64,000 nt of DNA, taken from the NCBI GenBank assembly GCA_902363335.1, contig CABIZV010000008.1:124001-188000 (forward strand), read 5' to 3'. Shown in pieces: positions 25,385 to 33,580 of this stretch. The notes under the pieces are model-generated. The model was not told where the DNA came from and ran no database searches. It saw only the letters and a list, made by a program, of their open reading frames with translations. The first letter of the stretch is position 1. Every line of letters starts with the position of its first letter. The translations under genes and the position numbers were made by a program. The stretch is from Enterobacteriaceae bacterium. GTDB taxonomy: Bacteria; Pseudomonadota; Gammaproteobacteria; Enterobacterales; Enterobacteriaceae.

Positions 25385-26710
25385 ATGGAAACAATCTCAG
25401 TGGTACCCGTGCGCACGTCGACTGCCGCAGCGCGAGCGGGGATGTCGGAAAGTGAGTGGCAGACGGCAATAAAGTTCGACAGTACCGACGTGGGCTGGAT
25501 CATCATGAGTATCGGGATGGCGATAGGCGCCGGGATCGTGTTCTTGCCCGTTCAGGTGGGATTGATGGGATTGTGGGTTTTCCTGCTCTCTTCAATCGTT
25601 GGCTATCCGGCGATGTATCTTTTCCAGCGCTTGTTTATTAATACCCTCGCCGAATCCCCGGAGTGTAAAGACTATCCCAGCGTTATCAGTGGCTACCTCG
25701 GTAAAAACTGGGGGATTTTATTAGGCGCGCTCTATTTCATCATGCTGGTTATCTGGATGTTCGTGTACTCCACGGCCATCACCAACGACAGCGCTTCTTA
25801 TCTGCATACCTTCGGCGTCACCGACGGACTGCTATCTGAAAATCCATTCTATGGCCTGGTGCTTATCTGCGTGCTGGTTGCTATTTCATCGCGCGGCGAA
25901 AAGCTGCTGTTTAAAGTCTCAAGCTTCATGGTGCTGACCAAACTGCTGGTGGTAGCGGCACTGGGAGCGTCGATGGTGGGAATGTGGCATCTGTATAACG
26001 CCGGTACGCTACCGCCGATGGGGCTGCTGATTAAAAATGCGATTATCACGCTGCCGTTTACGCTGACTTCAATCTTGTTTATTCAGACCCTAAGTCCGAT
26101 GGTTATCTCCTATCGCTCGAAGGAAAAATCTCGCGAAGTTGCCCGACATAAAGCGCTGCGCGCCATGAATATCGCCTTCGGTATTCTGTTTGTGGTGGTC
26201 TTTTTCTATGCCGTCTCGTTCACGTTGGCGATGGGGCATGATGAAGCGGTGAAAGCCTATGAGCAGAACATCTCGGCGCTGGCGATTGCCGCCCAGTTCA
26301 TCAACGGTAGCGCGGGTGCATGGGTCACCGTGGTCAGCGTTATTCTCAATATCTTTGCCGTGATGACCGCGTTCTTCGGGGTGTACCTGGGCTTTCGTGA
26401 GGCCACGCAGGGGATTGTGATTAATCTGCTGCGCCGCAAAATGCCGGAAGAGAAAATCAATCAAAAGCTGGTACAGCGCGGCATCATGCTGTTCGCTATC
26501 CTGCTGGCCTGGAGCGCAATTGTGCTCAATGCGCCGGTGCTGAGCTTTACCTCTATCTGTAGTCCTATTTTCGGGATGGTGGGCTGTCTGATCCCGGCCT
26601 GGCTGGTCTACAAGGTTCCCGCGCTGCATAAATATAAAGGTGCTTCTTTGGTGATCATCATCATCACCGGTTTACTGCTGTGCGTCTCTCCATTCCTGGC
26701 ATTTTCCTGA
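25385..26710 (+). CDS. yhaO: YhaO (CyuP/DlsT), cysteine/serine transporter
   Basis: This 441-aa inner-membrane protein belongs to the hydroxy/aromatic amino acid permease family and is close to E. coli YhaO (443 aa). It has the shared N-terminal SESEW(Q/R), GMAIGAGIVFLPVQVGLMG and SPMVISYRS motifs. In E. coli it takes up cysteine or serine and is paired with the cysteine desulfidase YhaM. Here the pair lies between rnpB and tdcA instead of downstream of tdcG. Confidence 0.9.
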   Translation: METISVVPVRTSTAAARAGMSESEWQTAIKFDSTDVGWIIMSIGMAIGAGIVFLPVQVGLMGLWVFLLSSIVGYPAMYLFQRLFINTLAESPECKDYPSVISGYLGKNWGILLGALYFIMLVIWMFVYSTAITNDSASYLHTFGVTDGLLSENPFYGLVLICVLVAISSRGEKLLFKVSSFMVLTKLLVVAALGASMVGMWHLYNAGTLPPMGLLIKNAIITLPFTLTSILFIQTLSPMVISYRSKEKSREVARHKALRAMNIAFGILFVVVFFYAVSFTLAMGHDEAVKAYEQNISALAIAAQFINGSAGAWVTVVSVILNIFAVMTAFFGVYLGFREATQGIVINLLRRKMPEEKINQKLVQRGIMLFAILLAWSAIVLNAPVLSFTSICSPIFGMVGCLIPAWLVYKVPALHKYKGASLVIIIITGLLLCVSPFLAFS

Positions 26711-26726
26711 TTAATTGGTGGTAAAA

Positions 26727-28031
26727 ATGGTTGAAGTCAAAATGAACCCGCTGTGGGATGCGCTGATTAAAGCGGTGAAGCAGAATGTTAAACCGGCGAT
26801 GGGCTGTACTGAACCGGTATCGCTGGCGTTGGCAAGCGCCATCGCCGCCTCGCACCTTGCCGGTCGCGTGAGCCATATCGAGGCCAAAGTCTCCCCTAAT
26901 CTTATGAAGAACGGGATGGGGGTGACCGTACCGGGTACGGGCATGGTTGGGCTACCAATTGCCGCCGCTATTGGGGCGCTGGGCGGCGATCCGCAGGCGG
27001 GTCTGGAAGTGCTGAAAAGCGCGTCGGTAGAGGCGATTGCGGCAGGAAAGGTGCTGCTGGCCAGCGGCAAGGTGTCGGTGACGATTGCACAACCGTGCGA
27101 TGAAGTGCTCTATGCCAGTGCCACCGTTTATACCGCAGATGAATCTGCCACCGTCACCATTGCGGGCGGCCATACGCGGGTCATCCGTATCGTTAAAAAT
27201 GGCGTTACGCTGTTGGATGCCAGCCGCTGTGGCGGTGAAACAGAAGAGCAGGCGGTCTCGCTTTCAGAGGTAACGCTCAAACAGGTGGTAGAGTTTGCCG
27301 AGCAGGCTCCTTTTGACAAAATCAGCTTCATTCTGGATGCGGCGTTGCTGAACAATGCGTTATCTCACGAAGGTTTGCGCACGCAGTATGGTCTGCATAT
27401 TGGCGTGACTCTACAGCGCCAGCGTGAGCGCGGCCTGCTGGCAAAAGATCTGTTGAGTGACATCATGATCCGCACCTCGGCGGCCTCTGATGCGCGTATG
27501 GGCGGAGCGTGCTTACCTGCAATGAGCAACTCGGGGTCGGGTAATCAGGGCATTGCCGCCACCATGCCGGTTGTGGTGGTGGCTGAGCATCTGGCGTGCT
27601 CGCAGGAAAAACTGGCGCGAGCACTTATTTTGTCGCACATGACGGCTATCTATATTCATCATCAGTTGCCTATGCTGTCAGCATTGTGTGCGGCAACAAC
27701 GGCCTCAATGGGCGCGGCAGCGGGCATTTGCTGGCTTATTGATGGCAGCTATCGCAGCATCTCAATGGCGATTAGCAGCATGATTGGCGATGTCAGCGGG
27801 ATGATTTGTGATGGTGCCTCCAACAGTTGCGCGATGAAGGTCTCCACCAGCGTCTCGTCGGCGTGGAAAGCGGTGCTGATGGCGCTGGATGAAACCGCGG
27901 TGACGGGCAATGAGGGCATTGTCGCGAACGATGTGGAGCAGTCGATCAGTAACCTTTGCTCACTGGCCTGCCACTCTATGCAGCAAACCGACAAACAGGT
28001 GATTGAAATTATGGCCAGCAAACTGGCCTGA
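26727..28031 (+). CDS. yhaM: YhaM (CyuA)-like L-cysteine desulfidase
   Basis: The ATG at 26727 (434 aa) has GGTGG five bases upstream. The earlier TTG is unlikely, and the ATG at 26742 is a possible shorter start. The protein shares the UPF0597/serine-dehydratase-like signatures of CyuA: VKPAMGCTEPVSLALA, VPGTGMVGLPIAAA, RTSAASDARMGGA, MSNSGSGNQGI and MICDGASNSCAMK, with cysteines that likely hold an Fe-S cluster. It should break cysteine to pyruvate, ammonia and sulfide. Identity to E. coli is visibly lower in the middle (residues 140-230) than for neighbouring genes. Confidence 0.88.
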   Translation: MVEVKMNPLWDALIKAVKQNVKPAMGCTEPVSLALASAIAASHLAGRVSHIEAKVSPNLMKNGMGVTVPGTGMVGLPIAAAIGALGGDPQAGLEVLKSASVEAIAAGKVLLASGKVSVTIAQPCDEVLYASATVYTADESATVTIAGGHTRVIRIVKNGVTLLDASRCGGETEEQAVSLSEVTLKQVVEFAEQAPFDKISFILDAALLNNALSHEGLRTQYGLHIGVTLQRQRERGLLAKDLLSDIMIRTSAASDARMGGACLPAMSNSGSGNQGIAATMPVVVVAEHLACSQEKLARALILSHMTAIYIHHQLPMLSALCAATTASMGAAAGICWLIDGSYRSISMAISSMIGDVSGMICDGASNSCAMKVSTSVSSAWKAVLMALDETAVTGNEGIVANDVEQSISNLCSLACHSMQQTDKQVIEIMASKLA

Positions 28032-28036
28032 AATAC

Positions 28037-28060
28037 GCCCCGGCCTTGAGCCGGGGTTTT
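28037..28060 (+). terminator. Terminator after yhaM
   Basis: CCCCGGC-CTTGA-GCCGGGG followed by TTTTT, 6 bases after the yhaM stop, is a typical rho-independent terminator. It separates yhaOM from the tdc operon. Confidence 0.92.
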
Positions 28061-28131
28061 TACGACTGACAGTGTTTTCTTGCCCCCTCAACGTCTATTT
28101 CACCCTTGTGCGAAACAACCATTTCGTAGAA

Positions 28132-28290
28132 ATGCGATGCCACGCACAAAACGCTGTTTATGATATTTTTGATGGTTTTAATGTGCGCTGTCGTCAGATT
28201 GGTTGGTCTTTTCGGTTGCCAATGTATGCGAATGCAGTATTTATGTGTGGGCGTTGTTTGGGGTTGTATGTTTGTTTTTTGTTAAAATAA
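28132..28290 (+). other. Possible 52-codon ORF, Cys-rich, low confidence
   Basis: In the yhaM-tdcA gap, an ATG at 28132 opens 52 codons. Its end (CGRCLGLYVCFLL) faintly recalls the CxRCxGIYxG motif of DUF2085 membrane proteins, with a CRQ/WSF segment upstream like their CHQ/RSF. No good ribosome site is visible and the AT content is high. It may be a gene remnant or chance. It occupies roughly where K-12 has tdcR/yhaB, to which I cannot match it. Confidence 0.2.
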
Positions 28291-28635
28291 ATGATGTGTA
28301 TATGCTGATAATTATGAATATGGCACTGGAGTTATGTGATGCTGCGCGAATAAAAGCGTAAATAAATAATTTTTTATCGTTTTATTTTATAAATTAAAAA
28401 TAATGTTAATTTTGCGGGCGCGTGTTAATTAACCGAGAAATGGTTGAATGGTGATCTTTTTTATATATTTTTGTCAGGGTTAAATTGTATTAATTATCGC
28501 CATAAAATAAATTTATATACCATTATTTCGTTGATGAAAATCATCATAATGTCACTTGGTTTTGTTGCTATTGCTTTGATTCTAAAAGTTTTTTATCTGT
28601 TTTTATGTGAAGTGTAAGAGAGTGTTAAACTGAAT

Positions 28636-28651
28636 TGTGAGAGATAGCACA
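28636..28651. promoter_or_regulatory. CRP site in the tdc promoter region
   Basis: TGTGAGAGATAGCACA matches TGTGA-N6-TCACA with one mismatch and ends 63 bases before the tdcA start. The tdc operon of E. coli is strictly CRP-dependent. The upstream 28060-28630 is very AT-rich, as expected for the bent, IHF-bound tdc control region, but I could not define an IHF site. Confidence 0.7.
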
Positions 28652-28714
28652 TATCTTCCATGGCTATATTTATTAGAATCCATCTCGCCAAGTGAAAATA
28701 ACGGGGAGAGAAAA

Positions 28715-29638
28715 ATGGATAATGTTCTTCTACCAAAAACACAGCAACTCGTCGTGTTTCAGGAAGTCATTAGAAGTGGCTCTTTCGGCTCCGCTGCAAG
28801 GCAGCTGGGTCTTACCCAGCCGGCGATCAGTAAGATTATTAACGATATCGAATCGAACTTTGGTATCGAACTGATGATCCGTAAAAATACCGGCGTCACG
28901 CTCACCAGTGCCGGGCAGGTGTTGCTCAACTATTCAGAATCTATCACTCGTGAAATGACCAATATGGTCAACGAGATGAACAGCCTGAGCTGCAGCAGCG
29001 TCGTTGATGTCTCATTCGGTTATCCATCGCTTATCGGTTTCACCTTCCTGCCTGAAATGATTAAAACCTTCAAAGAGGTGTTTCCGGCAGCTCAGGTCAC
29101 GATGTTTGAAAATCAGCTCTCCTCGCTCTTGCCAGCGCTGCGTGATGGCCGCCTGGATTTTGCCATTGGGACGCTGAACGATGAAATGCAGCTTCAGGAT
29201 TTACAGGTTGAACTGCTTTTTGAGTCTGAATTTGTTGTGGTTGCCGCAAAATCGCGAACGTGTACGTCAACGCTAACGCTGGAATCGCTCTCGAATGAGC
29301 AGTGGGTTTTACCGCAGACGGACATGGGCTACTACAAAGAATTACTCAATACCCTTCATCATCACCACATCAATACTGCAAGCATCGTCAAAACCGACTC
29401 GGTCGTCACTATTTATAACCTGGTATTAAACGCCGGTTTTTTAACCGTTATTCCGAAAGATATGATCGCTCCTTTCGGTTCAGACCAATTTATTATGTTA
29501 CCGGTTGAAGATGATTTACCGGTAGCGCGCTACGCAGCCATTTGGTCAAAGAATTACCGTATAAAAAAATCTGCCTCAGTGTTGGTTGAACTTGCGAAAA
29601 AATACTCTTCGCGCAACGAGGCCGTTGCGGTGAATTAA
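28715..29638 (+). CDS. tdcA: TdcA, LysR-type activator of the tdc operon
   Basis: The start at 28715 (MDNVLLPKTQQLVVFQ, 307 aa) has GGGGAGAG five bases upstream and matches E. coli TdcA (312 aa). The 26-codon longer frame lacks a ribosome site. The LysR helix-turn-helix is GSFGSAARQLGLTQPAISKI (near 25-45), and the rest is the effector domain. TdcA activates anaerobic threonine/serine breakdown. The C-terminus is a few residues shorter than in K-12. Confidence 0.95.
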   Translation: MDNVLLPKTQQLVVFQEVIRSGSFGSAARQLGLTQPAISKIINDIESNFGIELMIRKNTGVTLTSAGQVLLNYSESITREMTNMVNEMNSLSCSSVVDVSFGYPSLIGFTFLPEMIKTFKEVFPAAQVTMFENQLSSLLPALRDGRLDFAIGTLNDEMQLQDLQVELLFESEFVVVAAKSRTCTSTLTLESLSNEQWVLPQTDMGYYKELLNTLHHHHINTASIVKTDSVVTIYNLVLNAGFLTVIPKDMIAPFGSDQFIMLPVEDDLPVARYAAIWSKNYRIKKSASVLVELAKKYSSRNEAVAVN

Positions 29639-29738
29639 AAAAGGCTGCTGCTTAATTTAAAAGAAACCCAGAGCGACGTATTACTCTGACACTTTATTAT
29701 TGTCTAAAATCAGAACGCTATTCTGATAAGAGGATAAA

Positions 29739-30728
29739 ATGCATATTACATACGACCTGCCTGTTACCCTTGATGATATTAAAACAGCGAAAAAAAGACT
29801 TGCCGGTAAAATTTATAAAACCGGGATGCCGCGTTCGAATTATCTCAGTGAAAAATGCAAAGGCGAGATATTCCTTAAATTTGAAAATATGCAGCGCACC
29901 GGCTCGTTTAAGATCCGCGGTGCTTTCAATAAATTGAGCGCTCTATCGGATGCTGAACGCCGTAAAGGGGTGGTGGCGTGTTCAGCGGGTAACCATGCAC
30001 AGGGCGTTTCTCTCTCCTGCGCCATGCTGGGCATTGACGGCAAAGTTGTGATGCCGAAAGGGGCGCCAAAGTCTAAAGTGGCGGCAACACAGGATTACTC
30101 GGCAGAGGTCATCCTGCATGGGGATAACTTCAACGATACTATCGCCAAAGTCAGTGAAATCGTCGAAATGGAAGGACGTATTTTTATCCCGCCTTATGAC
30201 GATGCGTTAGTCATCGCGGGGCAGGGAACCATTGGCCTGGAAATCCTGGAAGATCTCTATGATGTCGATAACGTCATTGTGCCAATTGGCGGCGGCGGGC
30301 TGATTGCCGGGATTGCAACGGCGATAAAATCGATTAACCCAACGATTAAAATCATCGGCGTACAGTCGGAAAACGTCCACGGAATGGCGGCTTCGTTCTA
30401 CGCGGGCGCTATCACCAATCATCGCACCAGCACCACGCTGGCGGACGGTTGTGATGTGGCGCGTCCCGGAAATTTAACCTTCGAGATTGTTCGTCAGCTC
30501 GTCGACGATATTGTATTGGTCACTGAAGATGAGATTCGTGACAGTATGGTGGCGCTGATCCAGCGTAATAAAATTATCACTGAAGGCGCAGGCGCACTGG
30601 CATGTGCGGCGTTATTAAGTGGCAAGCTTGATGAATATATTCAGGGGCGGAAAACGGTCAGCATTATTTCTGGCGGAAATATTGACCTGTCGCGTGTTTC
30701 TCAAATTACAGGATTTGTTGCAGCGTAA
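29739..30728 (+). CDS. tdcB: TdcB, catabolic threonine dehydratase
   Basis: This 329-aa PLP enzyme has the same length as E. coli TdcB. The cofactor lysine is Lys58 in RTGSFKIRGA. SAGNHAQGVS and the phosphate-binding GGGGLIAGI are present. It lacks the C-terminal ACT domains of biosynthetic IlvA, which fits AMP activation rather than isoleucine inhibition. It converts threonine to 2-oxobutanoate and ammonia. Second gene of the operon. Confidence 0.97.
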   Translation: MHITYDLPVTLDDIKTAKKRLAGKIYKTGMPRSNYLSEKCKGEIFLKFENMQRTGSFKIRGAFNKLSALSDAERRKGVVACSAGNHAQGVSLSCAMLGIDGKVVMPKGAPKSKVAATQDYSAEVILHGDNFNDTIAKVSEIVEMEGRIFIPPYDDALVIAGQGTIGLEILEDLYDVDNVIVPIGGGGLIAGIATAIKSINPTIKIIGVQSENVHGMAASFYAGAITNHRTSTTLADGCDVARPGNLTFEIVRQLVDDIVLVTEDEIRDSMVALIQRNKIITEGAGALACAALLSGKLDEYIQGRKTVSIISGGNIDLSRVSQITGFVAA

Positions 30729-30828
30729 ATTATTTCTCTGACTGTTGCAGGCAGCATTTAAATTACACGCTTGGTGTAAGGCTGCCTGACGTTTTAAAAC
30801 AACGAAAACATTAATCAAAGGATACGTT

Positions 30829-32160
30829 ATGAGTACAACAGAAAGTATTAATGTTAGTTCAGCCAAAGAGTCCTCCTGGCGCAAATCAGATACCACGTGG
30901 ACGTTAGGATTATTTGGTACAGCAATCGGTGCCGGGGTTTTATTCTTCCCTATTCGTGCGGGTTATGGCGGTCTGATCCCAATACTGTTAATGCTGGTGC
31001 TGGCTTATCCTATCGCGTTTTATTGCCACCGAGCTCTGGCGCGTCTGTGCCTTTCCGGCTCTAATCCTTCCGGTAATATCACCGAAACGGTTGAAGAACA
31101 CTTCGGGAAAATGGGCGGGGTGGTCATTACGTTTCTGTACTTCTTCGCAATCTGTCCGCTGTTATGGATTTACGGCGTCACCATTACCAATACTTTTATG
31201 ACCTTCTGGGAAAACCAGCTGCAAATGCCAGCGCTGAACCGTGGGCTGGTGGCGATGTTCCTGCTGCTGTTGATGGCGTTCGTTATCTATTTCGGTAAAG
31301 ACCTGATGGTCAAGGTGATGAGCTTCCTGGTGTTCCCGTTTATCGCAAGCCTGGTGTTGATTTCCCTGTCGCTCATTCCTTACTGGAACTCAGCCGTTAT
31401 CAGTCAGGTGAATCTGAGTGAAATCTCAATGGTCGGCCATGACGGTATCCTGGTAACGGTATGGCTGGGTATTTCCATCATGGTGTTCTCCTTTAACTTT
31501 TCACCGATTGTCTCCTCGTTTGTGGTCTCAAAACGTGAGGAGTATGAAGGTGAGTTTGGCCGTGAATTTACCGAACAGAAATGTTCAAAAATAATCTCTC
31601 GCGCCAGTATGTTGATGGTTGCGGTGGTGATGTTCTTTGCCTTTAGCTGCCTGTTCACACTCTCACCACAAAATATGGCCGAAGCGAAAGCGCAAAACAT
31701 TCCGGTGCTCTCTTATCTGGCGAACCACTTCTCTTCCATGGCGGGTGAAAAATCGACCTTTGCAACCACGCTGGAATACGGTGCTTCCATTATTGCGCTG
31801 GTCGCTATCTTTAAATCTTTCTTTGGACACTACCTGGGTACGCTGGAAGGGTTAAATGGCCTGGTGCTGAAGTTCGGTTATAAGGGCGATAAAACGAAGG
31901 TCTCTACCGGTAAGCTCAACACCATCAGCATGATTTTCATCATGGGCTCAACCTGGGTTGTAGCTTACGCCAACCCGAATATTCTGGACCTGATTGAAGC
32001 AATGGGCGCGCCGATTATTGCCTCGCTGCTGTGTCTTCTGCCGATGTACGCTATTCGCAAAGTTCCGGCGCTGGCGAAATACCGTGGCAAGCTGGATAAC
32101 GTTTTTGTCACCGCGATTGGCCTGCTGACCATTCTGAATATTGTGTATAAGTTATTTTAA
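30829..32160 (+). CDS. tdcC: TdcC, threonine/serine:H+ symporter
   Basis: This 443-aa inner-membrane permease matches E. coli TdcC length. Conserved parts are SWRKSDTTWTLGLFGTAIGA, FNFSPIVSSFVVSKREEY and a C-terminal PMYAIRKVPALAKYRG. Eleven or so hydrophobic segments are visible. It imports threonine and serine under anaerobic conditions for TdcB and TdcG. It is a paralogue of yhaO upstream. Confidence 0.97.
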   Translation: MSTTESINVSSAKESSWRKSDTTWTLGLFGTAIGAGVLFFPIRAGYGGLIPILLMLVLAYPIAFYCHRALARLCLSGSNPSGNITETVEEHFGKMGGVVITFLYFFAICPLLWIYGVTITNTFMTFWENQLQMPALNRGLVAMFLLLLMAFVIYFGKDLMVKVMSFLVFPFIASLVLISLSLIPYWNSAVISQVNLSEISMVGHDGILVTVWLGISIMVFSFNFSPIVSSFVVSKREEYEGEFGREFTEQKCSKIISRASMLMVAVVMFFAFSCLFTLSPQNMAEAKAQNIPVLSYLANHFSSMAGEKSTFATTLEYGASIIALVAIFKSFFGHYLGTLEGLNGLVLKFGYKGDKTKVSTGKLNTISMIFIMGSTWVVAYANPNILDLIEAMGAPIIASLLCLLPMYAIRKVPALAKYRGKLDNVFVTAIGLLTILNIVYKLF

Positions 32161-32190
32161 TTATCTTACTCAGGATGAGTGGAGTGTGAT

Positions 32191-33399
32191 ATGAATGAAT
32201 CTCCGGTTGTACTGGTGATTAATAGCGGTTCGTCATCGATTAAATTTTCCGTATTGGATGTTGATACTCATGATGTATTACTGGCGGGTATTGCGGAAGG
32301 AATAAATACCGAGCGAGCGGGGTTATCGATTAACGGTGGCGAGGCTTCTGCATTATCCCAACCGACTTATGAGGTGGCATTACAAGCCATTTCATTTGAA
32401 CTGGAAAAACGCAATCTCATAGACAGCGTGGCCTTAATTGGCCACCGCATTGCGCACGGTGGCGATATATTCACCCAGTCGGTATTAATAACGGATTCAG
32501 TCATTGAGAACATCCGTAAAGTTTCGCCACTGGCACCATTGCATAACTACGCCAACCTGAACGGGATTGAGTCTGCAAGGTACCTTTTCCCGTGCGTACC
32601 GCAGGTGGCGGTGTTTGATACCAGTTTCCATCAGACGCTGCCGCCCGAGGCGTATCTCTATGGATTACCCTGGAAATATACCGAGGAGCTGGGCGTGCGT
32701 CGCTACGGTTTCCACGGGACATCTCACCGCTACGTCTCCCGTCGGGCCTATGAATTACTGGGACTTCCCCAGCAGGATTCTGGGTTGGTGATTGCTCACT
32801 TAGGTAACGGCGCATCCATTTGCGCGGTACATAATGGCAACAGCGTCGATACCTCCATGGGAATGACGCCGCTGGAAGGTTTGATGATGGGAACGCGCTG
32901 CGGCGACGTGGATTTTGGCGCCATGGCGTGGATTGCCAGTCAGACCCAGCAAACCATGAGCGACCTTGAGCGCGTAGTGAATAAGGAGTCGGGGTTATTG
33001 GGCATCTCCGGCCTGTCTTCTGATTTACGCACGCTGGAGAAGGCCTGGCACGAAGGCCATGAACGCGCGCGGCTGGCGATTAAAACCTTTGTTCATCGTA
33101 TTGCCCGTCATATCGCCGGGCACGCCGCTTCCCTGACGCGTCTGGATGGCATTATTTTTACCGGCGGTATTGGTGAAAATTCGGTTTTAATTCGCCAACT
33201 GGTTATTGAGCATTTGCAGGTGTTGGGTATTGCGTTAAATCCCCAGATGAACAAACAACCTAATTCTCACGGTGAGCGAATTATTTCTGACAAACATTCA
33301 CGGGTGCTGTGTGCTGTTATTCCGACGAATGAAGAAAAAATGATTGCGCTGGATGCAATCCGCCTGGGAAATATTAACACGGTTGCTGAATACGCCTGA
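32191..33399 (+). CDS. tdcD: TdcD, propionate kinase
   Basis: The ATG at 32191 (MNESPVVLVIN, 402 aa, as in E. coli) is preferred over an upstream in-frame start at 32179. It is an acetate/propionate kinase of the ASKHA fold: LVINSGSSSIKFSVLD, GHRIAHGG, YGFHGTSHRYVS, HLGNGASICA and FTGGIGENS are all intact. It turns propionyl phosphate plus ADP into propionate plus ATP. A palindromic element separates it from tdcE. Confidence 0.97.
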   Translation: MNESPVVLVINSGSSSIKFSVLDVDTHDVLLAGIAEGINTERAGLSINGGEASALSQPTYEVALQAISFELEKRNLIDSVALIGHRIAHGGDIFTQSVLITDSVIENIRKVSPLAPLHNYANLNGIESARYLFPCVPQVAVFDTSFHQTLPPEAYLYGLPWKYTEELGVRRYGFHGTSHRYVSRRAYELLGLPQQDSGLVIAHLGNGASICAVHNGNSVDTSMGMTPLEGLMMGTRCGDVDFGAMAWIASQTQQTMSDLERVVNKESGLLGISGLSSDLRTLEKAWHEGHERARLAIKTFVHRIARHIAGHAASLTRLDGIIFTGGIGENSVLIRQLVIEHLQVLGIALNPQMNKQPNSHGERIISDKHSRVLCAVIPTNEEKMIALDAIRLGNINTVAEYA

Positions 33400-33412
33400 T
33401 TTAATCACTTTT

Positions 33413-33558
33413 AGAGCCTATCCCATTAGGCTATTTTATTCGCCATTTTGGCACCGGGCAGTGCTCGAAATCCTCACGTACTACGTGTACGCTCCGGTTT
33501 CTCCGCGCTGTCCGGCACCAAACTGGCTTCAACAATTACGCCTACTGGGATAGGCTCT
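33413..33558. mobile_element. 146-bp palindromic MITE-like element between tdcD and tdcE
   Basis: The ends AGAGCCTATCCCATTAGGC (33413-33431) and GCCTACTGGGATAGGCTCT (33540-33558) are inverted repeats matching at 18 of 19 positions. The interior is also self-complementary (GCCATTTTGGCACCGG facing CCGGCACCAAACTGGC), with GTACTACGTG near the centre, so the whole unit can fold into one long hairpin. It has no ORF of its own. It looks like a non-autonomous repeat seen in enteric genomes. No clear target duplication was seen. Confidence 0.75.
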
Positions 33559-33580
33559 TATTATTAAGAGAAGAATTTTC

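Noticed and set aside
28606..28621. CRP-like TGTGAAGTGTAAGAGA upstream of tdcA
   Set aside because: Only one half-site matches. The site 30 bases downstream (28636-28651) is far closer to the consensus.
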